Below, one piece after another: positions 1 through 6,656 of a stretch of 64,000 bases of DNA; the stretch's first letter is position 1; each line of letters opens with the position of its first letter. The notes beneath the pieces are model-generated. The model had not been told where the DNA came from. It saw nothing but the letters and a program-made list of their open reading frames with translations, and searched no databases. The position numbers were made by a program, and so were the translations under genes. The stretch is from Streptosporangiaceae bacterium NEAU-GS5. GTDB taxonomy: Bacteria > Actinomycetota > Actinomycetes > Streptosporangiales > Streptosporangiaceae. The stretch covers positions 1-64,000 of the forward strand of contig JAGFNW010000036.1 of assembly GCA_017592665.1 (NCBI GenBank). Direction: 5' to 3'.

Positions 1-285
1 ACGCTGAAAGCCTGGAAGATCCTGGCGAAAGTCCGCTGCTGCCCGCGCCGCATCACCGCGATAGTCCACGCCATCTTGGTGCTTCAAGCCGTACAGGACG
101 GCCGCTGATCAAGATGGAAAAGCCTCAATGTATAAGCGGGTCACGTCGTGGATGCCGCCGAATAATGGGGTGGACTTCCAGGGCGAACTGTTGGCACACC
201 ATTTCCGTAGCTGGTTGAACCATTCTCCGTCGTAGAACACGCCGAGACGGATCGCCGATTCTGATGGCTTTGGCGCGGTGGTCAC
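1..285 (-). pseudogene. NYN-type nuclease-like fragment, interrupted
   Basis: The 58 codons from a GTG at 285 contain the stretch LGVFYDGEWF, which resembles the start of actinobacterial NYN/PIN-type RNA-processing proteins. An in-frame TGA at 109-111 stops the frame, yet the same frame continues to the window edge with a protein-like composition (VLYGLKHQDGVDYRGDAARA). The GTG overlaps the stop of the upstream gene by four bases (GTGA), so it was probably cotranslated. It is either a gene broken by a nonsense change or a short gene followed by the 3' part of another. The family call is tentative and rests on a short motif. Confidence 0.35.
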
Positions 286-653
286 AACGGCGCTCCAGGT
301 GGTGTCATTGGCCACGGATAGGCGGGACCCGCGTATGGAGGGGATTCGGTGTCGTTTGCGCGTAATTCGCGGTATCGATTGGCGACGCGTACCGCTGTTG
401 TCACTGGATCGGTGGCAGGGCCAGAGGCGTAGATCGGTTTTCCGGTGTCCGCTGATAGCTTGCCCGATTGCCAGCGGTACGACTGGCCGTCCGTCCACAC
501 GACGAGACCGGTCCACACCGATACCAACGCCAGTCCGTACCCGTCATGAACATCGCCAGGTATGCCGTATCTTTCGAGGGCTTCACGTAGTCGCTGTGCC
601 GCATGTCCAGACGGATGCGTGTTTCTTGGATCTGAATATCCACGACCGACCAT
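282..653 (-). CDS. Hypothetical protein, 123 aa
   Basis: I do not recognise a named family. The protein has an N-terminal helix (QRLREALERYGI), then a Trp-rich core (ALVSVWTGLVVWTDGQSYRW) that resembles short actinomycete proteins found beside XRE regulators, and a Pro-rich tail. A G-rich ribosome-binding stretch precedes the ATG. It is in the same leftward group as the genes at 687-995 and 109-285, divergent from the regulator at 1151. It is probably accessory cargo of the integrated element; its function is unknown. Confidence 0.6.
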   Translation of the reverse strand: MVGRGYSDPRNTHPSGHAAQRLREALERYGIPGDVHDGYGLALVSVWTGLVVWTDGQSYRWQSGKLSADTGKPIYASGPATDPVTTAVRVANRYRELRANDTESPPYAGPAYPWPMTPPGAPL

Positions 654-686
654 TGCTAACCCCCGTTGGACCGGGCATGTGTGGTG

Positions 687-995
687 TTAGAGCCCAGTCG
701 CCTCGTCCTGTTCCGAGTCAGGGTCGGCCAGGGCTGCGAACATGCGTGCCGCGTGGGGGATGTCGGTCGTCGGATAGCGATTCGTGGGCTGCTGCCACAC
801 GTAGAACTCGCTGTCGGTGCTGACGAAGATGAACAGCGGCAAGCCGAGCGGCAGTGTGCGCAGAACCAGGGCCGTGGCCGGCATGAGAGTAGAGATCTCT
901 CGAATCTCGGCAGTGTGCCCGAGTTCGGTCAACTCGGCGCATAGCCGCGTCAGCAGATCGAGATCCTTCTTGCCGGGGTCCTCGCCGTTCAACAT
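687..995 (-). CDS. Hypothetical protein, 102 aa
   Basis: An acidic soluble protein with no recognised domain. The middle part is hydrophobic and beta-like (ALVLRTLPLGLPLFIFVS). I chose the ATG at 995 because a GAGGTGAGG ribosome site lies just upstream; an in-frame GTG at 1004 sits on top of that site. It is the first gene of a leftward group divergent from the regulator at 1151, so the roughly 150 bases between them should hold both promoters. Function unknown. Confidence 0.55.
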   Translation of the reverse strand: MLNGEDPGKKDLDLLTRLCAELTELGHTAEIREISTLMPATALVLRTLPLGLPLFIFVSTDSEFYVWQQPTNRYPTTDIPHAARMFAALADPDSEQDEATGL

Positions 996-1150
996 GTGCC
1001 TCACCTCTTCACCGCTGCATCAGCCATGCCGGCCGGCGCGTCTGTCCCACGTGGTCAGACTCGTGTGGTTGGAGGCGTGCGAAAACACCATCGTGGTATC
1101 ACAAGATGAGATTGAATATCTGCGCAGAAGCCCCTACGAGCGGGACCCTC

Positions 1151-2566
1151 ATGCCCCTTGATCAGAAAGAGCTCAAGGAGAGACTGAGTCGCGTTTTCGC
1201 ACTTCAAGAGGTCCAGGAAGCATGCGAACGGCGCGACGTCGGCGCGTTCATTCGCATTTGCCGCAAGTACGGCATCACGCAGGGGCAGATGGCGAGCCTC
1301 ACGGGGATCGCCCAGGGCCGGTTGAGTGATTACAGTCGTGGCAAGCACGTCCCGATGGCCGCGTCAACGTTCGAAGCGTTGGCCAGTGGCTTGGACATGC
1401 CGGTAAATCTGCGGCGCGCTCTGGGGCTTGCCCCAGCGCGCACAGGTGAGCCGACAAGCTCGCCGACCGCAGATCGCGAGATGGATGCATACGATCTCCA
1501 ACTTCTCGCGGAGGCGATCGGGCGGAAGGGGCAGGCCATCAAACGACGTGATCTCCTGGACCTGATGTCGAAGGTGGGCGCTGTCGTCGCCCTTGCGGAA
1601 GGCGAGACGTGGTCACGGCTGGCGTTCGCGCTGGACAAGCCGGCCGCGATCGATGAGACGGTTGTACGCGAACTAGAGGCGCGCTCGGATGGGTTCCATC
1701 GGCTGGAACAACTGATCGCGGCGCCCACCCTGTTCAAGGGCCTGTCCGCACACCTTCGCGAGCTCGGCACGCTGCTCCACGGAACCTCCACCGACGATTC
1801 GAGCCGCTTACGGAAGCGGCTGATCGTCAAGGCAGGTGAGAGCAGCGTCTTAGCCGGCTGGATCGCCAGCGACATGGGCGACTTAGGCAACGCCAGACAT
1901 TTTTATGACACAGCCGAGAAAGCCGCGAAAGAAGTAGATGACCTGGGGATCGTCGCCTGCGCGCTCGGCTACAAGAGCTACATGCACAGCACCAAGGAAA
2001 ATCACGGCCGTGCACGCGTCGTGCTGTCAGAGGCGATAGAGGTTGCGCCCCGCTCGTCGCCGGGAACCATCGCCTGGCTGGCAGCGAGACATGCGGAAGA
2101 GAGCGCGGCTCTCGGGGATCGCAAGGAAGCCATGAAGTCGCTCGGCCGCGCGGTCGACGCGTTCACCCTCGCCGATCCTGAGGAGGATCGGGTGTGGACA
2201 CGCTTCGTTGACCGCCACAGGTTCGACTGCTTCCGGGTAGCGGTCTTGGCCGGCGTCGGGGATCTGGACGCGGCACAGGAACTGGCGCGACGGGTCTTGT
2301 ACGAGCTCCCGGATTCGAACCGCAAACGCGCCGTCATCATCTTGCACGACATCGCTTCGGCGAACCTGTCCCAGGGCTCTGTCCTCCAGGCGGCGGAACT
2401 AGGGCGCGAGGGCTTGGCCGCGATGCGGGAGACCGAACGCAGCCTATGGCTGCCTCGATTCGAGGCGCTGGGCATGAGCCTGCAAAAGTGGCGCAGCCAA
2501 ACGCTTGTCCGCGCCTATTTAGAAGACCTCGGTACGACTAGGCGTCTGTTCGCGTCTGCTCACTAA
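1151..2566 (+). CDS. XRE-family regulator with TPR-like C-terminal part, 471 aa
   Basis: A DNA-binding protein of the large actinomycete HTH-TPR class. Residues about 25-85 form a Cro/CI-type HTH (ITQGQMASLTGIAQGRLSDY followed by RGKHVPMAASTFEALA). The remaining 380 residues are helical and repeat-like (for example the YDTAEKAAKEVDDLG and RVVLSEAIEV stretches), as in TPR repeats of this class, which usually bind a peptide or small ligand. The start at 1151 gives the usual N-terminus; an in-frame ATG at 1106 is possible. It is divergent from the 282-995 genes and converges on the CutA-like gene, overlapping its 3' end by 29 bases. Likely control gene of the element; its target is unknown. Confidence 0.75.
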   Translation: MPLDQKELKERLSRVFALQEVQEACERRDVGAFIRICRKYGITQGQMASLTGIAQGRLSDYSRGKHVPMAASTFEALASGLDMPVNLRRALGLAPARTGEPTSSPTADREMDAYDLQLLAEAIGRKGQAIKRRDLLDLMSKVGAVVALAEGETWSRLAFALDKPAAIDETVVRELEARSDGFHRLEQLIAAPTLFKGLSAHLRELGTLLHGTSTDDSSRLRKRLIVKAGESSVLAGWIASDMGDLGNARHFYDTAEKAAKEVDDLGIVACALGYKSYMHSTKENHGRARVVLSEAIEVAPRSSPGTIAWLAARHAEESAALGDRKEAMKSLGRAVDAFTLADPEEDRVWTRFVDRHRFDCFRVAVLAGVGDLDAAQELARRVLYELPDSNRKRAVIILHDIASANLSQGSVLQAAELGREGLAAMRETERSLWLPRFEALGMSLQKWRSQTLVRAYLEDLGTTRRLFASAH

Positions 2567-2876
2567 TCCACGCCAAATAGTCGGCGCTTCCCGCAAGTAT
2601 CGGTAGCGCGACTATGCCGGGCGTCTCATAACCATGCCGCGCCTTGATGTGCGCCTCTACCGCCGGATAGAGCTCGGCCGTCGTCTTTATCTGAACCTGC
2701 CATTCCGGCATGTTCTCTTCGGCAACCCCACGCCACCAGTAGAACGACTGGACCGGCCCGATGACCTGCGCCGCTGCCGCCAACCGCGCATGGACAAGGC
2801 TCTTGGCGAGATCAGCGGCATCCTCTGATCGAGGCACCCACGTGAGGATCTGTACGTAGCCTGTCGCGCTGCGCAT
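2538..2876 (-). CDS. cutA: CutA1-like divalent-cation tolerance family protein, 112 aa
   Basis: Length and sequence fit the trimeric CutA1 family. It starts with the first strand (VQILTWVPRS), then a helix with AADLAKSLVHARLAAAAQVI, the aromatic YWWRG motif in the position of the family's YWW/YYW signature, a QVQIKTT strand, and the closing TPGIVALPILAGSADYLAWI, which matches the family's TPE...LP...YL.W ending. The ATG at 2876 was chosen because longer in-frame starts would add residues foreign to the family. The gene faces left, away from the small-protein operon at 3060, with inverted repeats between them. CutA is usually chromosomal; carriage on an integrative element is unusual. In vivo function of the family is unsettled. 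Confidence 0.75.
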   Translation of the reverse strand: MRSATGYVQILTWVPRSEDAADLAKSLVHARLAAAAQVIGPVQSFYWWRGVAEENMPEWQVQIKTTAELYPAVEAHIKARHGYETPGIVALPILAGSADYLAWISEQTRTDA

Positions 2877-2893
2877 TTCGTGATCATACCACC

Positions 2894-2967
2894 GTGTGAT
2901 AATCGCGCCCGCCACCAGCCAAAACGCCAATCGCGTTTTATCTCATCGACCTATCACACCATGTGAT
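2894..2967. promoter_or_regulatory. Divergent control region with TATCACAC/GTGTGATA elements
   Basis: Between the leftward CutA-like gene and the rightward small-protein operon lie GTGTGATA at 2894-2901 and, on the other side, ATCACA-CCA-TGTGAT, a perfect inverted repeat at 2953-2967 preceded by T. Shared TATCACAC half-sites in a divergent intergenic region suggest binding by one dimeric regulator, possibly the one at 1151 or an unlinked protein. Binding is inferred. Confidence 0.45.
2921..2939. repeat. Perfect 7-bp inverted repeat AAAACGC/GCGTTTT
   Basis: AAAACGC (2921-2927) and GCGTTTT (2933-2939) are separated by five bases and sit midway between the two TATCACAC-type elements. On the minus strand it lies upstream of the CutA-like start, so it may be an operator or a hairpin in the leader. 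Confidence 0.4.
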
Positions 2968-3021
2968 GGGTCTTTGCGCCGCAGAAATCTACCTTTCTGA
3001 ATGTCAGCAAACGCTCGGCAT

Positions 3022-3041
3022 GCGCCTCACAAAAGAGGCGC
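3022..3041 (+). repeat. Hairpin GCGCCTC/GAGGCGC ahead of micro-ORF
   Basis: A perfect 7-bp stem with a 6-base ACAAAA loop ends immediately before the AAAGGGAG ribosome site of the 20-codon reading frame at 3060. It is not followed by a T-run, so a leader structure that tunes translation or message stability is more likely than a terminator. Confidence 0.4.
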
Positions 3042-3059
3042 GAAAGGGAGAGATTTCTC

Positions 3060-3122
3060 ATGGCAGACAGCAAGCACCGCAGTCACCTCACCCTCAGCCC
3101 GGCCAGCACGGACGGGAGGTGA
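3060..3122 (+). CDS. Micro-ORF, 20 aa
   Basis: ATG at 3060 follows AAAGGGAG by about eight bases and encodes MADSKHRSHLTLSPASTDGR before TGA. It opens the chain of small genes leading to the translocase. It could be a real short peptide or a leader whose translation couples to the next gene; the stop overlaps the GGGAGGTGA ribosome site of the gene at 3131. Confidence 0.4.
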   Translation: MADSKHRSHLTLSPASTDGR

Positions 3123-3130
3123 GATCCGAC

Positions 3131-3289
3131 ATGCGAATCCACATCCCCGGCACGCACGGCCGTCACTGCCTCTGCGGCGCGTTGACCGACGGCACGACCC
3201 CCAGATGTAGCAAGTGCACGGCACGGTTCCGCTGGTTACGCCGCAAAGCCCGCCGCTACCCGGAAGGAGACATCAACCCATGTTCATGA
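3131..3289 (+). CDS. Small zinc-finger-like basic protein, 52 aa
   Basis: The protein has CLCG near residue 13-16 and CSKC near 26-29, a likely zinc-binding pair, followed by a very basic segment (RFRWLRRKARR). Such short zinc proteins are common in the pretransfer region of actinomycete integrative elements. The ATG at 3131 is preceded by GGGAGGTGAGA. Its 3' end overlaps the start of the next gene at 3280, indicating translational coupling. A nucleic-acid-binding role is an inference. Confidence 0.6.
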   Translation: MRIHIPGTHGRHCLCGALTDGTTPRCSKCTARFRWLRRKARRYPEGDINPCS

Positions 3290-3486
3290 TCATCAGCGTT
3301 GGCGCGGCCGTTCTTGCTTTCCTGTCCGTGGCCGGCGTTCTGATCGTCATCGTCGTCATGAAGCGCGAGGACCGGACACGGACCAGCGTCCACCACGCGC
3401 CCCGCACCGCATCGACCGCGCTCGCCAGGCGCGTGCTCGGCCTGTACGTCATCGACCCGCCCCAGCCGCACACGGTCAGGAGGTGA
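3280..3486 (+). CDS. Small membrane protein, 68 aa
   Basis: One clear transmembrane helix (residues about 3-27: ISVGAAVLAFLSVAGVLIVI) is followed by a basic, probably cytoplasmic tail. A GGAAGGAG ribosome site precedes ATG 3280. It overlaps both neighbours, so it belongs to one coupled operon with the genes at 3131 and 3495. Small membrane proteins in this position of conjugative elements of Streptomyces (Spd type) act in plasmid spread within the mycelium; assignment to that group is positional only. Confidence 0.6.
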   Translation: MFMIISVGAAVLAFLSVAGVLIVIVVMKREDRTRTSVHHAPRTASTALARRVLGLYVIDPPQPHTVRR

Positions 3487-3494
3487 AAACACCC

Positions 3495-3686
3495 GTGATG
3501 ATCTCCGTATCCGTGGTGGTCGTCCTGGGAGCGGTCGTCGCCCTGGCTCTGCGCTACACCCACCTACGCGCCTGGCACGCGGCGGTGTGCGTGTTGTTCG
3601 GCTTCCACCTCAGCCAGAGCACCGCAGCTCCCCAAGTACGGCACCTGATCACCACGCTCGTGGCCGCCATCACCGGCCACGCCTAA
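3495..3686 (+). CDS. Small membrane protein, 63 aa
   Basis: An N-terminal hydrophobic helix (VMISVSVVVVLGAVVALAL) and a second, weaker hydrophobic stretch suggest one or two membrane spans. AGGAGGT at 3478-3484 is best spaced for the GTG at 3495 (an ATG at 3498 is also in frame). It follows the other small membrane gene and precedes the translocase by about 470 bases. It is a candidate Spd-like spread protein; no motif proves that. Confidence 0.5.
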   Translation: MMISVSVVVVLGAVVALALRYTHLRAWHAAVCVLFGFHLSQSTAAPQVRHLITTLVAAITGHA

Positions 3687-3700
3687 CAGAGGAAAAGATC

Positions 3701-3823
3701 ATGCGATTTCCCCGAACCGTCCAACCCCACGTCAGTCACTCGATTCTTCGGGAGCAGCCCTGGCGCTGCTCCCGGAGGGAAGGGAGGTGGCCACTACGTC
3801 AACCACACCCGATACCCCATTGA
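3701..3823 (+). CDS. Possible small basic protein, 40 aa
   Basis: ATG 3701 is preceded by GAGGAAAAG and opens a 40-codon frame that overlaps the next gene in another frame. The product is basic and without a recognised domain. A perfect hairpin lies inside it. It may be a leader that couples translation to the gene at 3787 rather than a functional protein. Confidence 0.25.
   Translation: MRFPRTVQPHVSHSILREQPWRCSRREGRWPLRQPHPIPH
3750..3773 (+). repeat. Hairpin GGGAGCAG/CTGCTCCC
   Basis: A perfect 8-bp stem with an 8-base loop ends right before the GGAGG ribosome site (3774-3778) of the GTG at 3787. No T-run follows. Its placement suggests translational control of the 3787-5972 transfer genes. 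Confidence 0.4.
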
Positions 3824-4161
3824 TCGATCTTCAACAGGCCCGGCACCACCACCTGTACGCCATCCGCCTGATCGCCACCCGACCCCTGTTCCGGGCGCTA
3901 CTGCGAAGCACCGAGACCGGCGCCGCGATCTGGGAAGCCCTCGACGACATCCCCGCACTGTGCGACGAAACCGACCGTCTCCGCTCGCACATGGCAGCGC
4001 TCCGCCTCGATCACGCCAACCTGCTCGCGGCCGTCCACGCGACCTTGTCGGCCGCTCACGACGGCGAACACGATCCGCTCGCCTACCTGCGCGACGAACT
4101 CCCCGACCACACCACGCACGCCCCTGGTGCTGCTCGACGGGACGGGGGCGAGGCCCGATGA
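3787..4161 (+). CDS. Hypothetical protein upstream of translocase, 124 aa
   Basis: A soluble, mostly helical protein with a His-rich segment (QARHHHLYAIRLIATRP) and a heptad-like region around residues 58-90 (CDETDRLRSHMAALRLDHAN). No named domain is recognised. GTG at 3787 has GGAGG eight bases upstream. Its TGA overlaps the ATG of the translocase (ATGA), so the two are translated together. Proteins in this place in integrative elements are often conserved partners of the transfer ATPase; that link is inferred. Confidence 0.55.
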   Translation: MATTSTTPDTPLIDLQQARHHHLYAIRLIATRPLFRALLRSTETGAAIWEALDDIPALCDETDRLRSHMAALRLDHANLLAAVHATLSAAHDGEHDPLAYLRDELPDHTTHAPGAARRDGGEAR

Positions 4162-5972
4162 GCCGGCATCGGCACCTGTCTCGTCATCAGATCCGCCGCA
4201 ACGCCCGCCGGATGCGCCGCTACGGCATCGAACCCATGATGATGATCAGCGACGACATGCCGTTCGCGCCGATCGCGTTCGTGGCCATCGGCGGATGGCT
4301 GTGGCGCTACCGCTCCGAACTCGCACCGATCGCCGTGGCGCTGCTCGCCGAAATCGCGGCCATCGTGCTGCACATCACCCATCCCGACTGGGCCACCGCA
4401 ATCATCGTCCTGGCGACCGTCACGGCCGCGCTGCTCGCAATGTTCGGGTCAATGCTCCGGCTCAGACTGTCTGAACGCCTCTACGCCGCGACCGTCATCA
4501 CCGCAGCCGGCGACTGGATCGCCGCTGCAACCGCCGTCAGCCCTGGCCGATCCCCGCTACCTGCGCTCCTGATCGGCGGCGGACTGGTGCTGGCCGTCCC
4601 GTGGTGGGTGCACCGTCGCCGTCGCGCCCGCGTACGGGTGGAACGCACGCTCGCCGCATGGCCCGAGATCTCGACAGCGATCGGGCTGGCGGGATCGCAC
4701 ATCCAATCAGCGCTGGTCGACCTGTGGGGTTACCGCGCTCGGGTCGCTCTGGCACGCGGACAGACCGTAGAGGACGCCATCAGCCGCGTACCCGCGATCG
4801 AATCGGCACTCGGCACACGACGCGGCGCGGTCCGCATCCAACCCATCCCCGAACGCGCCAATCGGTTAGAGCTTCGCGTGATCGAGACCGACCCGCACGC
4901 CGACGCCATCGGCTGGCCAGGTCCGTCCATCACCTCGATCACACAGCCGATCGAGCTGGGTGTCTTCGAGGACGGCAGCCCGGTACGGGTGTCGCTGCTG
5001 CGCCGTCACGTGCTGGTCGGTGGCGTCGCCGGTTCCGGCAAGTCCGGTGGAGTCAATGTCATCATGGGCAACCTGTCGGCCGTCTCCGACGCGATCGTGT
5101 GGGGCGTCGATCTCAAACGCGGTATGGAACTGCTCCCCTGGGCGTCCTGCCTCGACCGGATCGCCACCACACCGCGCGAAGCCGCCGCGCTGCTCAAAGA
5201 CGCGGTGGCCGTCCTGGACGGACGCGCCGAACTACTGGCCATGCACGGGATACGGGTATGGGAACCCGCTCTCGACGCGCCCGCGCTGGTCATCCTGATC
5301 GACGAGTACGCCGAGCTGGTCGAGGACCCACCCGACGCCGTGACATGGGCCGACTCGATCGCGCGGCGCGGGCGCGCGCCCGCCGTCACCTTGATCGCCG
5401 CGACCCAGCGGCCGTCTCAAAAGGCGATGGGCAACAGCGCCGTCCGCTCCCAGATGGATGTTCGCGTGTCCTTCCGGGTACGGGAGCGCCGTGACGTCGA
5501 TCTGATCCTGGGGCAGGGCATGCACCGCGCCGGCTGGCACGCCGACCAGCTCGACGCGCCCGGCAAGTTCCTCATCAGCGCACCCGAACACGACATCCCC
5601 CACCGCGCCCGCGCCTACCTGCTCGACGACACCACCGTTCAACGCACGGCCGCACGGCACGCCGACCGCCGCCCCGCCCTCGACGCCGTGTCTACCGATG
5701 CGCTACGAGATGGCCTCCCCAGCGCGCCGGCCGAAGAGACGACGATAGGCAGGCATGCCCGGCAAGCCGCACAGAGCGAGGCCGAGCAAGCCCTGTGGGC
5801 CGTTCTGCACGAGGCACCGGAGGAGGGGGCAAGCATCGCCGATCTCCTCGACGCCAGCGGGATGAGCCGCCCGACCGTCTACAGGCGGCTGGCCCAATAC
5901 GAAGCAGAGGGACGCGTCTATCAGGTCAGCCGTGGCCGCTGGCGAGCTACGGAGGAGAGTAACTCACCGTAA
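4158..5972 (+). CDS. FtsK/SpoIIIE-type DNA translocase, TraB-like, 604 aa
   Basis: This is the transfer motor expected in actinomycete integrative conjugative elements, which move double-stranded DNA between hyphae through one hexameric ATPase. Membrane helices lie at about residues 55-72, 79-98 and 135-150. The Walker A motif GGVAGSGKS is at 288-296 and Walker B VILIDE at 378-383, followed by an AATQRPS sensor-like motif. The last 80 residues form a winged-helix domain (ADLLDASGMSRPTVYRRLAQ), like the gamma domain that reads transfer-site repeats. Length fits the TraB family, and a longer reading frame from 3960 is rejected because ATG 4158 overlaps the previous stop. A clustered inverted repeat follows directly. 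Confidence 0.88.
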   Translation: MSRHRHLSRHQIRRNARRMRRYGIEPMMMISDDMPFAPIAFVAIGGWLWRYRSELAPIAVALLAEIAAIVLHITHPDWATAIIVLATVTAALLAMFGSMLRLRLSERLYAATVITAAGDWIAAATAVSPGRSPLPALLIGGGLVLAVPWWVHRRRRARVRVERTLAAWPEISTAIGLAGSHIQSALVDLWGYRARVALARGQTVEDAISRVPAIESALGTRRGAVRIQPIPERANRLELRVIETDPHADAIGWPGPSITSITQPIELGVFEDGSPVRVSLLRRHVLVGGVAGSGKSGGVNVIMGNLSAVSDAIVWGVDLKRGMELLPWASCLDRIATTPREAAALLKDAVAVLDGRAELLAMHGIRVWEPALDAPALVILIDEYAELVEDPPDAVTWADSIARRGRAPAVTLIAATQRPSQKAMGNSAVRSQMDVRVSFRVRERRDVDLILGQGMHRAGWHADQLDAPGKFLISAPEHDIPHRARAYLLDDTTVQRTAARHADRRPALDAVSTDALRDGLPSAPAEETTIGRHARQAAQSEAEQALWAVLHEAPEEGASIADLLDASGMSRPTVYRRLAQYEAEGRVYQVSRGRWRATEESNSP

Positions 5973-5980
5973 CCGTCCCT

Positions 5981-6048
5981 CGTCTCAATGTCTCGTCCGT
6001 CTCGCGCGCGTCTGCACATAGGCGAGAGACGGACACATGAGACGAGAC
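5981..6048. repeat. GTCTC-rich interrupted inverted repeat (candidate transfer or replication site)
   Basis: Left arm 5981-6007 contains GTCTC three times; right arm 6021-6048 contains GAGAC three times. The arms match as imperfect inverted copies around TCCGTCTC. It starts eight bases after the translocase stop, in the only sizeable gap before the excisionase. In Streptomyces plasmids the clt transfer site made of short repeats is bound by the winged helix of TraB, so this is a good candidate; an operator or a remnant origin is the alternative. Confidence 0.5.
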
Positions 6049-6144
6049 AAGACACCGCTACCGAACGTGACCAAAGAGAGGTGATCGCCAGCTACTACAG
6101 GATTCCCCCGAGCGCGTCTCGGGGGAGGGAGAGGAGGTGCACGC

Positions 6145-6327
6145 ATGCAGGCCTACACCGTCGAGCAAGTCGCAGAGATCCTCCATGTCGGGCGCGACAA
6201 GGTCTTCCATCTGATCCGCACGGGCCAGCTCAACAGCATCAAGATCGGAAAGCTGCGGCGGATCACTGATCAGCATCTCGCCGATTTCGTCGCATCGCAT
6301 GAGACAGCGGGGTTGACAGATGAGTAG
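6145..6327 (+). CDS. xis: Excisionase (MerR/HTH_17-type DNA-binding protein), 60 aa
   Basis: A compact winged-HTH of the excisionase family: YTVEQVAEILHVGRDKVFHL is the helix-turn-helix, and LNSIKIGKLRRITDQHLADF is the wing and final helix. Length is typical. GGAGGTG lies seven bases before ATG 6145. In this class the protein binds the element ends and directs the integrase toward excision. It lies between the transfer module and the integrase, as usual in these elements. Confidence 0.85.
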   Translation: MQAYTVEQVAEILHVGRDKVFHLIRTGQLNSIKIGKLRRITDQHLADFVASHETAGLTDE

Positions 6328-6343
6328 CACTATTTGCTACATT
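6313..6343 (+). promoter_or_regulatory. Candidate promoter with overlapping inverted repeat, ahead of the RHH-integrase pair
   Basis: A perfect TTGACA at 6313-6318 is followed after 18-19 bases by CTACAT/TACATT (6337-6343). GTAGC (6324-6328) and GCTAC (6336-6340) form an inverted repeat over the spacer and -10 region, as for a repressor site. The promoter overlaps the end of xis and could drive the genes at 6474 and 6628; the small ribbon-helix-helix protein is a plausible repressor. This is read from sequence only. Confidence 0.5.
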
Positions 6344-6473
6344 CTTCTACAGGCCTGGAACGCGCTTCCTGAAGATCAGGGAGAAGGTTTCACGGTCACG
6401 CGCCTCTTGATAACTCCATCGACGCGAACGCGCTCGTACGCATCATTGTCGAGATCACGAAAGGATGCGCTCC

Positions 6474-6656
6474 ATGACGAGCGAGAAGACGACGCTGCCG
6501 CCCGCACGGGTCGAGGTGGCGTTGAAAGAGCGTCTGATCCGCTACGCGGAATCGCAGGAGCGCCCCGTGTCCTGGGTGATCAGGAAGGCGATCGAGGAGT
6601 ATCTCAACCGCCACGAGGAGGGATCTATTGTCCAAGATCCTGATCGGAAAGTATGA
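6474..6656 (+). CDS. Ribbon-helix-helix DNA-binding protein, 60 aa
   Basis: ARVEVALKERLIRYAESQ and RPVSWVIRKAIEEYLNRH fit the beta-strand plus two helices of Arc/CopG-type repressors. The ATG at 6474 has AGGA eight bases upstream; an ATG at 6465 would lie on that site. The gene overlaps the integrase start by 29 bases, so both are coupled. It probably regulates integrase expression through the inverted repeat at 6324-6340; this is inferred from position. Confidence 0.65.
   Translation: MTSEKTTLPPARVEVALKERLIRYAESQERPVSWVIRKAIEEYLNRHEEGSIVQDPDRKV

Noticed and set aside
3960-4157. Longer N-terminus for the first translocase
   Set aside because: The added residues are Arg/Pro-rich shadow sequence of the gene at 3787, and ATG 4158 overlaps the upstream stop as in coupled genes.
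5988-6269. Open frame between translocase and xis
   Set aside because: It runs through the GTCTC inverted repeat and into xis, and its product is Arg-rich with no domain. The repeat explains this stretch better.
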